Positions 23,575-31,340 of a stretch of 42,121 bases of DNA are shown here, piece by piece. The position numbers and the translations under genes are program-made. Location: positions 1-42,121 of the forward strand of contig JBDTLT010000023.1 in assembly GCA_039934635.1 (NCBI GenBank), read 5' to 3'. The notes beneath the pieces are model-generated. The model saw only the letters and a program-made list of their open reading frames with translations, searched no databases and had not been told where the DNA came from. The stretch's first letter is position 1; every line of letters begins with the position of its first letter. The stretch is from DATLFA01 sp039934635. GTDB lineage: Bacteria; Actinomycetota; Acidimicrobiia; Acidimicrobiales; WLNW01.

Positions 23575-24600
23575 ATGAGTGATTCCGTTTTGCAGACCGT
23601 GCCGCTCGGCAATCCACCGTGGCCGACCGTCGATCCATACCTCTTCTGTGTGCATCACGTCGACAACTATCCGGCGGGCAACGACCGGCTGGGTCCTGCG
23701 GCGTCGTTGGCGGGGCGCGATCTCGGACAGGACTTTGCCGGCATCGACGGATGGCGCATGTATCACGGTTCGGAGGTGCCGGGGTTTCCGCAACATCCTC
23801 ACCGCGGCTTCGAGACGGTCACGCTGGCCCGTCGTGGGTACATCGACCACAGTGATTCGCTCGGTGCCACCGCGCGCTTCGGTCGCGGCGACGTGCAGTG
23901 GATGACCGCCGGCGCCGGCGTCGTGCATTCCGAGATGTTCCCGCTGATCGACCCCGAGCAACCGAATCCCGTCGAGCTGTTTCAGATTTGGCTCAATCTG
24001 CCGGGTGCCGACAAGGCTGTCGATCCGTACTTCACGATGCTGTGGGACGAAGAGATCCCGCGTCTCCATGTCACCGACCACCGTGGTTCCACGGTCGGCG
24101 ATGTCACGGTGATCGCGGGTGCACTGGGCGACTTGGTACCGCCGCCCCCACCGCCGAATTCGTGGGCGGCGCGCGCCGATGCCGACGTGGCGATCTGGGT
24201 TATCCGCATCGACGCGTCGGCGCAGTGGCAGATGCCGGCGGCGCGCGGTGACGACACGACGCGCGTGCTCTACGTGTTCGACGGCGCCGCACAGATCGAC
24301 GGTCAGCGCGTCGAGGCGCCGACCGCAGTCGTGTTGCGATCCGATCGTGCCGTGACCATCTCGGCCGAGGACGGCCCGGTCGAATGTCTATTGCTACAAG
24401 GTCGCCCGATCGGCGAGCCAGTGGAGCAGTACGGACCATTCGTCATGAACGACCGCGCCGGCATCGAGCAAGCATTTGCTGATTACCGCCGCACCGGCTT
24501 CGGCGGTTGGCCCTGGCCGTCGGACGATCCCGTGCACGCACGCGAGGCGCGCCGATTCGCCCGCCACGCCGACGGCCGCGTCGAATCCCGCTCGAGCTGA
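23575..24600 (+). CDS. Pirin family protein (bicupin)
   Basis: A 341-residue bicupin. The metal-binding N-terminal cupin is clear: FPQHPHRGFETVTLARRGYI with its His residues, the HSD in IDHSDSLGA, and AGAGVVHSEMFPL with the third His, followed by ELFQIWLNLPGADKAVDP. The second cupin (VAIWVIRIDASAQWQMPAAR onwards) is less conserved, as usual. The C-terminal tail FADYRRTGFGGWPWPSDDPV is common among bacterial pirins. Pirins bind iron; some have quercetinase activity and others modulate redox-linked regulation or pyruvate dehydrogenase. A 2-oxoacid dehydrogenase operon lies 2 kb downstream, but a link is only speculative. Confidence 0.9.
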   Translation: MSDSVLQTVPLGNPPWPTVDPYLFCVHHVDNYPAGNDRLGPAASLAGRDLGQDFAGIDGWRMYHGSEVPGFPQHPHRGFETVTLARRGYIDHSDSLGATARFGRGDVQWMTAGAGVVHSEMFPLIDPEQPNPVELFQIWLNLPGADKAVDPYFTMLWDEEIPRLHVTDHRGSTVGDVTVIAGALGDLVPPPPPPNSWAARADADVAIWVIRIDASAQWQMPAARGDDTTRVLYVFDGAAQIDGQRVEAPTAVVLRSDRAVTISAEDGPVECLLLQGRPIGEPVEQYGPFVMNDRAGIEQAFADYRRTGFGGWPWPSDDPVHAREARRFARHADGRVESRSS

Positions 24601-24602
24601 CT

Positions 24603-24638
24603 GCGGCGCAGCCGCCAGTCCGTTGCGGCGGAGCCGCA
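24603..24638. terminator. Tandem short hairpins between convergent genes
   Basis: Two small perfect hairpins occur in a row, GCGGC-GCA-GCCGC (24603-24615) and TGCGGC-GGA-GCCGCA (24624-24638), just after the pirin stop and just before the end of the acyl-CoA dehydrogenase gene. Without T-runs they are weak terminators or transcript-end structures. Confidence 0.4.
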
Positions 24639-24642
24639 CGAG

Positions 24643-25806
24643 TTAGCGCAAGAGGTCGCGGAACGCGATGCCCTTGTCGACGCGCGGCTCGCCGGGGAGG
24701 CCCAGCACGCGCTCGCCGAGGATGTTGCGCATCACTTCGCTGGTGCCGCCCTCGATCGAGTTCGCTCGTGAACGGAGGAACCAGGCGTGAACGCTCGTGT
24801 ACTCCATCATCTTGGTGCGGTCGAGGTCGTAGCCGCGCGGCTCGGGAAACAGCATGCCCTCGGCGCCGAGCAGGTTCATGCAGAACGCGTAGACGCGCTG
24901 GTTGAGTTCGGCGCCCCAGAGTTTGCCCACTGATCCTTCGGGGCCGGGAGTGCCGATCGATCGCAGTTGCGCGGCGCGCCAGTTGGTGAGGCGACCGACC
25001 TCGGCTTCGATCCACAACCGGGCGAGTTGGTCTCGCTGCACCGCGTTGCCGCCGTGTTCGTGCCAGATGCCGAGCGCGTGGGCGATGACGCCCGAGCTCT
25101 TTGGCGGCACCGAACCACCGATCGACACTCGTTCGTTCATGAGTGTCGTGAGCGCGACGTTCCAACCCTGCCCGACGTCGCCCAAACGATTGGCATCGGG
25201 CACACGCGCATCGGTGAAGAAGACCTCGTTGAACTCGGCTTGCCCGGTGATCTGGCGCAACGGCCGTACTTCGACCCCGGGCTGTTGCATGTCGATCGCG
25301 AAGTAGGTGAGGCCCTTGTGCTTCGCGACATTGGGATCGGTACGGGCGAACAGCAGGCCCCACTTGGCGAGGTGAGCCAGTGAGGTCCACACCTTTTGAC
25401 CGTTGACGATCCACTCGTCACCGTCGCGCACCGCGGTCGTCGCCAAGCTCGCGACATCGGAGCCCGCCCCCGGCTCGGAGAACAGTTGGCACCACACTTC
25501 GTCGTTGGTGAACAGGGGACGCAGAAACCGCTGCTTCTGTTCTTCGGTGCCGTGTACGGCGATGGTCGGCGCACCCATGCCGTGACCGATGCTGCCCCGC
25601 ACGAGCGGTACGCCCGCGTCGGTGATGCGGCGATTGATCACGATTTGCAGCTTTGGCGACAGGCCGAGCCCACCGTGTCCGACGGGGAAGTGCACGAATG
25701 CCAGACCCATGTCGAACTGCGCGCCATAGAAGTCCCGAAGTGGCGCGTCCTTGTGTTCGCGCAACAGTTGGTCGGTGAGCGCGAGCACATGCTCCTCGTC
25801 AGTCAC
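24643..25806 (-). CDS. Acyl-CoA dehydrogenase
   Basis: A 387-residue acyl-CoA dehydrogenase of normal length. FAD-contacting motifs are CQLFSEPGAGSDVASLATTA and WIVNGQKVWTSLAHLAKWGL. The probable catalytic base is the Glu in SIEGGTSEVMRNILGERVLG near the C-terminus. It oxidises an acyl-CoA to the 2,3-enoyl-CoA and passes electrons to electron-transfer flavoprotein. I start at GTG 25806 because GGAGG lies eight bases upstream; a GTG at 25824 lies upstream of that ribosome binding site. The crotonase-family gene ends 30 bases upstream on the same strand, so the two form an operon. The substrate may be an alicyclic or branched acyl-CoA, judging from that neighbour. Confidence 0.9.
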   Translation of the reverse strand: MTDEEHVLALTDQLLREHKDAPLRDFYGAQFDMGLAFVHFPVGHGGLGLSPKLQIVINRRITDAGVPLVRGSIGHGMGAPTIAVHGTEEQKQRFLRPLFTNDEVWCQLFSEPGAGSDVASLATTAVRDGDEWIVNGQKVWTSLAHLAKWGLLFARTDPNVAKHKGLTYFAIDMQQPGVEVRPLRQITGQAEFNEVFFTDARVPDANRLGDVGQGWNVALTTLMNERVSIGGSVPPKSSGVIAHALGIWHEHGGNAVQRDQLARLWIEAEVGRLTNWRAAQLRSIGTPGPEGSVGKLWGAELNQRVYAFCMNLLGAEGMLFPEPRGYDLDRTKMMEYTSVHAWFLRSRANSIEGGTSEVMRNILGERVLGLPGEPRVDKGIAFRDLLR

Positions 25807-25836
25807 GTCGTGTCCCTCCGCCACCGAAATCAGCCG

Positions 25837-26592
25837 TCACTCGGGCCACGATTGGTACGCGCCGAGGCCTTCGAGCGCCAGGCCGAACCCGAGATCGTCG
25901 ACCATCATCCGCTTGATCGACTGAGTCAGCGACAATCGGGCGTAGCGCAATGCCATGTCGGGCTGTCGCGCGAGATCTCGTGCGAGCACCCACGCGCGAT
26001 CGAGGAGCTCGCCGGGGGGCAGCACTTCGCTGACAACGCCGAGATCGAGTGCCTCGATGGCCGAGAGTCGTTGGCCGGTGAGCAAGAAGTAGCGACCGCG
26101 GTTGGGCCCGAGCAGCAACGGCCACACGACGTGCACGCCGTCGCCGGGCACCGTGCCATAGCGAAAGTGAGGCGCGTCGCGAAATGTGGTGGTCTCGGAC
26201 GCGAGCACGATGTCGGCCAGCAGACCCAACTCGGCGTGCACGGTCGCAGGGCCGTTGATCGCGGCGATGACGGGCACTTCGATATCGAGGAGGTTCAGCA
26301 TCAGGCGGCGCCCGTGCTGCAGGATCTTGTCCCATTTGTGCGGGTTCATACCGCCGACCCAGCTCGTATCGAGCTTGGCGATGAACTCGTCGCCGGTACC
26401 GGTGAGGATCACGACGCGATTGTCGGGGTCGCGCCCCACGTCCTCGAAGACGTAGCCGAGTTCGGTGTGGGGACCGTCGCCCCAGACGAGGGGGCCGCCG
26501 TCAGTGTGCAATTGGACCAGGCATATGCCGTCGACACGCTCGATGCGTGCATGGGCGTATGCCTGCGAATACTGATCGAACGAGGCGCGCAT
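25837..26592 (-). CDS. Crotonase-superfamily protein resembling 6-oxocamphor hydrolase (beta-diketone hydrolase)
   Basis: A 251-residue crotonase-fold protein. The usual second hydratase Glu is replaced by His142 (RDAPHFRYGTVPGDG), so a plain enoyl-CoA hydratase is unlikely. The pattern matches what I recall of Rhodococcus 6-oxocamphor hydrolase along its length: FDQYSQAYAHARIER, SLVW-like GPLVWGDGPHTELGY, VVILTGTGDEF, EVPVIAAINGPATVHAEL, GRYFLLTGQ. The active-site residues I recall for that enzyme (His45, His122, His145, Asp154, Glu244) correspond to His42, His119, His142, Asp151 and Glu241, each offset by exactly three. Such enzymes cleave a C-C bond in cyclic beta-diketones. The gene is first in an operon with the acyl-CoA dehydrogenase; TAAGTT eight bases before ATG 26592 suggests a leaderless start. 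Confidence 0.82.
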   Translation of the reverse strand: MRASFDQYSQAYAHARIERVDGICLVQLHTDGGPLVWGDGPHTELGYVFEDVGRDPDNRVVILTGTGDEFIAKLDTSWVGGMNPHKWDKILQHGRRLMLNLLDIEVPVIAAINGPATVHAELGLLADIVLASETTTFRDAPHFRYGTVPGDGVHVVWPLLLGPNRGRYFLLTGQRLSAIEALDLGVVSEVLPPGELLDRAWVLARDLARQPDMALRYARLSLTQSIKRMMVDDLGFGLALEGLGAYQSWPE

Positions 26593-26600
26593 GGGTAAGA

Positions 26601-26606
26601 AACTTA
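26601..26606 (-). promoter_or_regulatory. -10 hexamer of a leaderless promoter (6-oxocamphor-hydrolase-like gene)
   Basis: On the minus strand TAAGTT ends eight bases before ATG 26592. Only 37 bases separate it from the -10 hexamer of the divergent E1 alpha gene, so the two promoters overlap and could share a regulator. Confidence 0.45.
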
Positions 26607-26643
26607 GTTCTCCGCTCTGAGGGCCGCTCGGGCCGCGGGCTGC

Positions 26644-26649
26644 TACGTT
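26644..26649 (+). promoter_or_regulatory. -10 hexamer of a leaderless promoter (E1 alpha gene)
   Basis: TACGTT ends seven bases before GTG 26657. The spacing favours this GTG over the ATG six bases further on. Confidence 0.5.
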
Positions 26650-26656
26650 CCGGCCG

Positions 26657-27622
26657 GTGCGCATGGATGACGCGACGAGGCTCGAGATCTTTCGCCAGTC
26701 GTTGCTGTCACGCCGCCTCGAAGAGCGGGTCATGAGCTTGGCGAAGGCGGGCGAAGTGCCGGCATCGCTGCACATGGGCGCGGGCCAAGAAGTTGCGCAG
26801 ATCGCCGCGCTCGCCGCGCTGCGCCCGCAAGACCCGATGCTCTACGGCCATCGTGGTGTGGGCTACTGGATCGCGCGCGGTGTCGAGCCCGAAGTGATCC
26901 TCTGCGACATCGCCTACCGAGAAGGTGGCACGAACAAGGGCAAGGGCGGTCCGATGCATCTGGCCGACCCTTCGCGCGGCGTACTGGGGGAAACCGGCTC
27001 GCTCGGCGGCAATTTCGTCATCGGCGTCGGCATCGCGTACGCGGAGCAGTACCGGCGCAGCGGCAACGTGGCGATTGTCTTCTTTGGTGACGGCACGGCC
27101 AACCGTGGTCAGTTCCACGAGGCACTCAACTTTGCCGGCCTGCGCAAGCTGCCCATCGTCTTCTTCTGCGAGAACAACGGCTGGGGTCTGTCGACGCCCA
27201 CTGCGGCAGCTTCAGCGGTCGTAGATATCGCGCGGCGGGCGGCCGGCTACGACATGCCGGGTGTGACCGTCGATGGTCGTGATGCCGACGCGGTCTTCGC
27301 CGCCACGCGAGTGGCCGCGGACCGAGCGCGCTCGGGTGGGGGAGCGACACTCGTCGAAGCCAATGTCGATCGGCTACATGCGCACTATCTGGGTGATCGC
27401 GAGCCCTACCGCACGGACGACGAAAAGGCCGCCTTGTGGGTCAACGATCCATTGGCGCGATTGGTGACACAAATCGAAGCCACTGGTATCGACGTTGCGC
27501 CGATCGAAGCCGAAGTCGCCGACCGCGTCGAGCGTGCTGTGACCTACATGCGGGCGCAGCCGCTCATCGACATCGCAACAGTGCGCGAGGGCGTCTACTC
27601 CGAGCCAGGAATCGTGCGATGA
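26657..27622 (+). CDS. 2-oxoacid (pyruvate/acetoin-type) dehydrogenase E1 component, alpha subunit
   Basis: A 321-residue thiamine-diphosphate enzyme subunit. The ThDP-binding motif is VFFGDGTANRGQFHEALNFA (GDG at 144-146), extending through FCENNGWG (Asn174). The cofactor and substrate loops YGHRGVGYWIARGV and GTNKGKGGPMHLADPSRG are typical of pyruvate, branched-chain and acetoin dehydrogenase E1 alpha. With E1 beta it decarboxylates a 2-oxoacid or acetoin and transfers the acyl group to the E2 lipoyl arm. The length fits the AcoA/PdhA group, and substrate choice cannot be made by eye. The stop overlaps the E1 beta start (ATGA). I start at GTG 26657 because of the promoter spacing. Confidence 0.9.
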   Translation: MRMDDATRLEIFRQSLLSRRLEERVMSLAKAGEVPASLHMGAGQEVAQIAALAALRPQDPMLYGHRGVGYWIARGVEPEVILCDIAYREGGTNKGKGGPMHLADPSRGVLGETGSLGGNFVIGVGIAYAEQYRRSGNVAIVFFGDGTANRGQFHEALNFAGLRKLPIVFFCENNGWGLSTPTAAASAVVDIARRAAGYDMPGVTVDGRDADAVFAATRVAADRARSGGGATLVEANVDRLHAHYLGDREPYRTDDEKAALWVNDPLARLVTQIEATGIDVAPIEAEVADRVERAVTYMRAQPLIDIATVREGVYSEPGIVR

Positions 27623-28578
27623 AATACGCACACGCGATCCGCGATGCGTTGAGCATCGAACTGCGGCGCGACGACGCGGTCGTCGTCTTCGGCGAGGACG
27701 TCGGCGCGTTCGGCGGCGTGTGGGGCGTCACGCGCGGAATGACGAAGGAGTTCGGTGATCGGGTCTTCGACACGCCCATCAGTGAAGACCTCATCGTCGG
27801 TATGGCCATCGGCATGGCGTTGCGGGGCATGCGCCCCGTGGCCGAGCTGCAATACGCGGACTTCGTGTTCTGCGCGGGGGCGGAGGTGTTCCTCAACACG
27901 GCCACGTACCGCTACGCCCATGGAGGCCTGTTCGATCTGCCGATGGTCGTGCGCATGGCGTGCGGGGGTGGCGGGTTCGGCCCCGAACACAGCCAGTCGA
28001 CCGAGGCCTATTTGATGCACACGCCCGGACTGCGGGTCTGCTTGCCGTCGACCGCGTACGACGCCAAAGGGTTGACGCTGGCCGCGATCCGATCGAACGA
28101 CCCGGTCTTCGTGCTCGAACACAAACGGCTTTACGGCGTGGCCGACGACGTACCCGAAGGCGACTACATCGTCGAGTTCGGTCGTGCGCGCGTGCGCCGC
28201 GCCGGCACGCACGTGACGATCGTTGCGTGGCAGGACATGTTGCGGCGCGCACTCGTCGCGGCAGAGCAGTTGAGCGATGACGGGATCGAAGTCGAGATCA
28301 TCGATCCGGTCACGGTCAACCCACTCGACGTCGACGCGATCGTGGCGTCGGTGCGCAAGACAGGAGCGTGTGTCGTCGTCGAAGAAGCTCCCCGCACGGG
28401 CGGCGTCGGTGCCGAGATCGGAGCGCTATTGATGGAGCACGCCTTCGGCTACCTCGACAAACCACTGCGGCGGCTGGCGATCCCTGACACGCCGGTGCCG
28501 ATGGCCGAGCACCTTGTCGACGCGCTGGCGCCATCGACGGCCGATATCGTCACAACGGTCCGCGAGTTGATGCGCTGA
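27619..28578 (+). CDS. 2-oxoacid (pyruvate/acetoin-type) dehydrogenase E1 component, beta subunit
   Basis: A 319-residue E1 beta subunit with the transketolase pyrimidine-binding and C-terminal domains. Features are MKYAHAIRDALSIELRRDDA, VVVFGEDVGAFGGVWGVTRG, DTPISEDLIVGMAIGMALRG, then GPEHSQSTEAYLMHTPGLRV and PSTAYDAKGLTLAAIRSNDP. The C-terminal domain has VEIIDPVTVNPLDVDAIVAS and VEEAPRTGGVGAEIGALLME. It pairs with E1 alpha to form the alpha2beta2 decarboxylase. Translation is coupled on both sides: a four-base overlap with E1 alpha and a one-base overlap with E2. That keeps subunit ratios matched. Confidence 0.92.
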   Translation: MKYAHAIRDALSIELRRDDAVVVFGEDVGAFGGVWGVTRGMTKEFGDRVFDTPISEDLIVGMAIGMALRGMRPVAELQYADFVFCAGAEVFLNTATYRYAHGGLFDLPMVVRMACGGGGFGPEHSQSTEAYLMHTPGLRVCLPSTAYDAKGLTLAAIRSNDPVFVLEHKRLYGVADDVPEGDYIVEFGRARVRRAGTHVTIVAWQDMLRRALVAAEQLSDDGIEVEIIDPVTVNPLDVDAIVASVRKTGACVVVEEAPRTGGVGAEIGALLMEHAFGYLDKPLRRLAIPDTPVPMAEHLVDALAPSTADIVTTVRELMR

Positions 28579-29687
28579 TGGCCACTGTCATACGAGTGCC
28601 GCGCGTCGGGCAGGCTGCCGAAGAGGCGACCCTGGTCGCGTGGTTGCGCCGGACCGGTGACGCCGTCGTCCAAGGCGACGTCGTTGCCACGGTCGAGACC
28701 GACAAGACCGAGATCGAAGTCGAGAGCCCGACCGACGGCATCGTCGGCGAGTTGCGCGCGTACGAAGGCGAGACCTACCCCATCGGAGCGGTGATGGTGT
28801 ACGTCCTCACCGCGGGCGAGGCCGAACCCGGCGACGAGTTGCCCGCTGCCGCTTCGGGGGGCGCCTCGTCGCGGCGCGTGGCAGCGTCGCCTCGCGCCCG
28901 TCGCGTCGCGGACGAGCGCGGCATCGACCTCGCTCGCGTCGTCGGTACTGGCCCCGACGGCTTGATCACCGAACGCGATGTCGAGGCATCGGCGACCAAC
29001 GCGACAGCCGATCTGTGGCAGGGTCGCCGCGTGCGTAATCGCCACCGCCTCGAGTCACTGCGAGCGCGAACGGCACGTCACCTCGGTGAGACGTGGGCGA
29101 CGACTCCGCACTTCGTGCAGATGGTCGACGTCGACATGACCCACGCGGTCGAATTACACGACGCGACAGGTGTCTCGTACACGGAACTCGTCGTGGCGGC
29201 GGTCGCGCGTTCGCTCGTCGAGCACCCTCTGCTCAATGCGGCGTACGACAACGGAGATCTCATCGAATTCGCCGAGGTCAACATCGCCATCGCCGTCGAC
29301 ACCGCGCGCGGTCTCGACATCCCGGTGATCCGCGATGCCAACCGGCTCGATCTCGTGGCAATGCAGGCTGCATATCGCGACGCGGTCGATCGCGCGAAGT
29401 CCGACCAGTTGTCACCGCACGAGCGAGTCGGCGCATCGGCCACCGTGTCGAATCTCGGCGGCTACGGCATCACTGCGGGCACGCCCGTGATCAACGGCCC
29501 CGAATCGATGCTGGCGTTCATGGGCAGTGTCGCGCCGCGTGCGGTCGTGCGCGAGGGCGCCGTCGTCATCTGTTCGACGATGACGCTGTCGATCGCGTTC
29601 GATCACCGCGTGGTCGACGGCGTGGCCGCTGCCGCATTCGTCGCGGGCGTCAGGTCGCGGCTCGAGTCGACCGACGCGCTCGGATAG
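28578..29687 (+). CDS. 2-oxoacid dehydrogenase E2 component (dihydrolipoamide acyltransferase)
   Basis: A 369-residue E2. A single N-terminal lipoyl domain carries Lys43 in VETDKTEIEVESPTDG. A short linker leads to a peripheral subunit-binding domain (ASPRARRVADERGIDLARVV, GTGPDGLITERDVEA). The C-terminal acyltransferase domain has the catalytic FDHRVVDG (His343, Asp347) near the end and NIAIAVDTARGLDIPVIRDA in the core. It accepts the acyl group from E1 and passes it to CoA. It is shorter than many E2 proteins because it has only one lipoyl domain. No E3 (lipoamide dehydrogenase) gene follows, so that subunit must come from elsewhere. The gene is convergent with the DinB-like gene, 18 bases apart. 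Confidence 0.93.
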   Translation: MATVIRVPRVGQAAEEATLVAWLRRTGDAVVQGDVVATVETDKTEIEVESPTDGIVGELRAYEGETYPIGAVMVYVLTAGEAEPGDELPAAASGGASSRRVAASPRARRVADERGIDLARVVGTGPDGLITERDVEASATNATADLWQGRRVRNRHRLESLRARTARHLGETWATTPHFVQMVDVDMTHAVELHDATGVSYTELVVAAVARSLVEHPLLNAAYDNGDLIEFAEVNIAIAVDTARGLDIPVIRDANRLDLVAMQAAYRDAVDRAKSDQLSPHERVGASATVSNLGGYGITAGTPVINGPESMLAFMGSVAPRAVVREGAVVICSTMTLSIAFDHRVVDGVAAAAFVAGVRSRLESTDALG

Positions 29688-29705
29688 CCAGGCCGGCCAG
29701 GCCCG

Positions 29706-30659
29706 TCAGGCCGCGAAGACCCGTGCGCCGACACACACGTCCTCGGCGAACGAGCGGTCGCCGTCGACGTCGATCGCCAGTGCCTCGATCGAGAGTCGCT
29801 GCGCGGCCATGCGGCAGAACTCGACGGCATCGGCGATGAACGTCGTGTCCGGATCGGCCGGTGGGTTCGTGCCATAACCGATCACCCACGTGCCGCCTCC
29901 GTCGCCGGTGAGGACGACGCGGACCGCGCGGTCGCTGTGATCGTGGCCCACGAGCGCCAAACCCAGCGGCGTGCTGCGCACCGCCAGTGACGACATCAGG
30001 CGGATGTCCGCGGCGGGCGGTTCGGTGAGCGGTCGGCCCAACGCGCGACGGATGTCGTCGTGATGGGTCCAGACCTCGAAGGCTCGGGTTACGAAGACAT
30101 TGCGCGGCGACATCGCCCGGCCGTGGAAGCTGACGGTGGGTGGCAACCGCGAGCCGTCGCCGACGGCGTCGAACAGTTGGCGCACTCGTACGCGCCATGC
30201 GCCGACGGTCGTGGCCGGCGCGTCGAGCGCGCGTCGTTCGACCGCGAGCTCGGTCATCGCCCGGTGATCGGCCTCGGTCCCCGCGGGTACGTCGTATTCC
30301 CACAGGCCGAGCACCGAGCCGAGATATTCCTCGACGGTCACGAGATGCGCCAGCAGTTCGTGCACCGTCCACGCGGCGTCGGTCATCGTGTCCCAGGCAG
30401 AGTCGGGGATGCCGTCGAGCGCCGAGTCGAGTGCCGCAACCTGAAGGCGAAACACGTCGATCGCCTGCTCGATGGGAGTGTCGATCCGTGGCTCGGCAGC
30501 GTACGGCCGGCCCGCGGGACGAGCCGCGAGCGCGGCCTCGCGGACGCGGTCGAACAGATTGGTCAACGTCAGCATTGTGGCTGCGTCGGCGTCGTCTTCG
30601 AGTGCGTCGTCACCGATGGCCGTCAGCAACGCCGCAACCTGTCGCTCGTCGAGGTTCAT
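29706..30659 (-). CDS. DinB/mycothiol-dependent maleylpyruvate-isomerase-like protein coupled to an ECF sigma factor
   Basis: A 317-residue soluble protein whose ATG overlaps the sigma gene stop (ATGA). Residues from about 62 form a DinB/MDMPI four-helix domain. DAAWTVHELLAHLVTVEEYL gives the first metal His (His105), and RAFEVWTHHDDIRRALGRPL gives the ExxxH pair (Glu195, His199), so the metal triad looks intact. A C-terminal beta-rich domain follows (VRVVLTGDGGGTWVIGYGTN). Residues 1-55 (LFDRVREAALAARPAGRPY and before) recall the end of an anti-sigma domain but have no Cys or His ligands. Such proteins use mycothiol or bind metal. The coupling suggests a redox- or thiol-responsive sigma regulator, which is an inference; an ordinary enzyme under the sigma factor's control is the alternative. 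Confidence 0.75.
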   Translation of the reverse strand: MNLDERQVAALLTAIGDDALEDDADAATMLTLTNLFDRVREAALAARPAGRPYAAEPRIDTPIEQAIDVFRLQVAALDSALDGIPDSAWDTMTDAAWTVHELLAHLVTVEEYLGSVLGLWEYDVPAGTEADHRAMTELAVERRALDAPATTVGAWRVRVRQLFDAVGDGSRLPPTVSFHGRAMSPRNVFVTRAFEVWTHHDDIRRALGRPLTEPPAADIRLMSSLAVRSTPLGLALVGHDHSDRAVRVVLTGDGGGTWVIGYGTNPPADPDTTFIADAVEFCRMAAQRLSIEALAIDVDGDRSFAEDVCVGARVFAA

Positions 30660-31246
30660 GCGGTGACTCCGACGGCGGCGAGCGACGCGGCCAACTTGGC
30701 CAGCGCGAGACGTCCGCGCGACTTTGCCGTGCCTTCGGGGATGCCGAGTTCGACCGCGACCTCACGGTACGAACGACCGTCGAGATACGTCATGATGACG
30801 ATCTTTCGCTGCTCCTCGGGCAGTTTCTCGAGGGCCGCGCGAACCATGTCGGCTTGTGCGACCGCCACGGTGTGTTCGCCGATGTCGGTCGCGGCAACCG
30901 GACCCTTGTCGGCGTCACGGGCTTCGCGCGTCTTGCGCGATTCTTCGCTGCGCACGAGGTCGACCGCTCGGCGATGCGTGACGACGCCGAGGTACGAGCG
31001 CAGCGACCCGACGCTGAGGTCGATGCGTTGCGCGTTGGTCCATACGTAGACGAACACGTCCTGCGTGATGTCCTCGGCCAATGATCGGTTGGCCGTGACC
31101 CGTTGTGCGAGACCGAACACGAACGATCCGTACTGGTCGAACACTTCTCGTAGCGCGGCGTCGTCGCCGGCTTGGAGGCGAGCAACGGTGCGCCGTTCCC
31201 AAACGGCGGGGTCCGGGTGGTTGGCGGGACCAGCGGCCAAAGGCAC
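30656..31246 (-). CDS. ECF RNA polymerase sigma factor
   Basis: A 196-residue sigma factor. Region 2 contains VFDQYGSFVFGLAQRVTANR, SLAEDITQDVFVYVWTNAQR and LRSYLGVVTHRRAVDLVRSE. Region 4 contains ALEKLPEEQRKIVIMTYLDG and the helix-turn-helix SYREVAVELGIPEGTAKSRG. The frame is open for another 32 codons upstream, but GTG 31246 is preceded at seven bases by TACTAT on the same strand, a strong leaderless -10, and the added residues would not resemble a sigma factor. The partner gene overlaps the 3' end by four bases. The gene is divergent from selD, 94 bases apart. Confidence 0.9.
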   Translation of the reverse strand: MPLAAGPANHPDPAVWERRTVARLQAGDDAALREVFDQYGSFVFGLAQRVTANRSLAEDITQDVFVYVWTNAQRIDLSVGSLRSYLGVVTHRRAVDLVRSEESRKTREARDADKGPVAATDIGEHTVAVAQADMVRAALEKLPEEQRKIVIMTYLDGRSYREVAVELGIPEGTAKSRGRLALAKLAASLAAVGVTA

Positions 31247-31253
31247 AAGCGAA

Positions 31254-31259
31254 ATAGTA
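31254..31259 (-). promoter_or_regulatory. -10 hexamer of a leaderless promoter (fourth ECF sigma gene)
   Basis: On the minus strand TACTAT ends seven bases before GTG 31246. It is the closest match to TATAAT-like elements among the leaderless set and decides the start codon. Confidence 0.55.
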
Positions 31260-31340
31260 GACCTCAGGGCCGGGTTGGCTTTGCGCCGCCCTATGTTTGG
31301 GCGGCCGAGCCACCCAGATGAGCACCGAAAGGGTGTTGAC

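Noticed and set aside
25837..26592. Plain enoyl-CoA hydratase call
   Set aside because: The second catalytic Glu is replaced by His142, and five residues match the 6-oxocamphor hydrolase site at a constant offset.
26663..27622. ATG 26663 as start of the E1 alpha gene
   Set aside because: The -10 hexamer at 26644-26649 is spaced for a leaderless GTG at 26657; the ATG would be 13 bases away and has no ribosome binding site.
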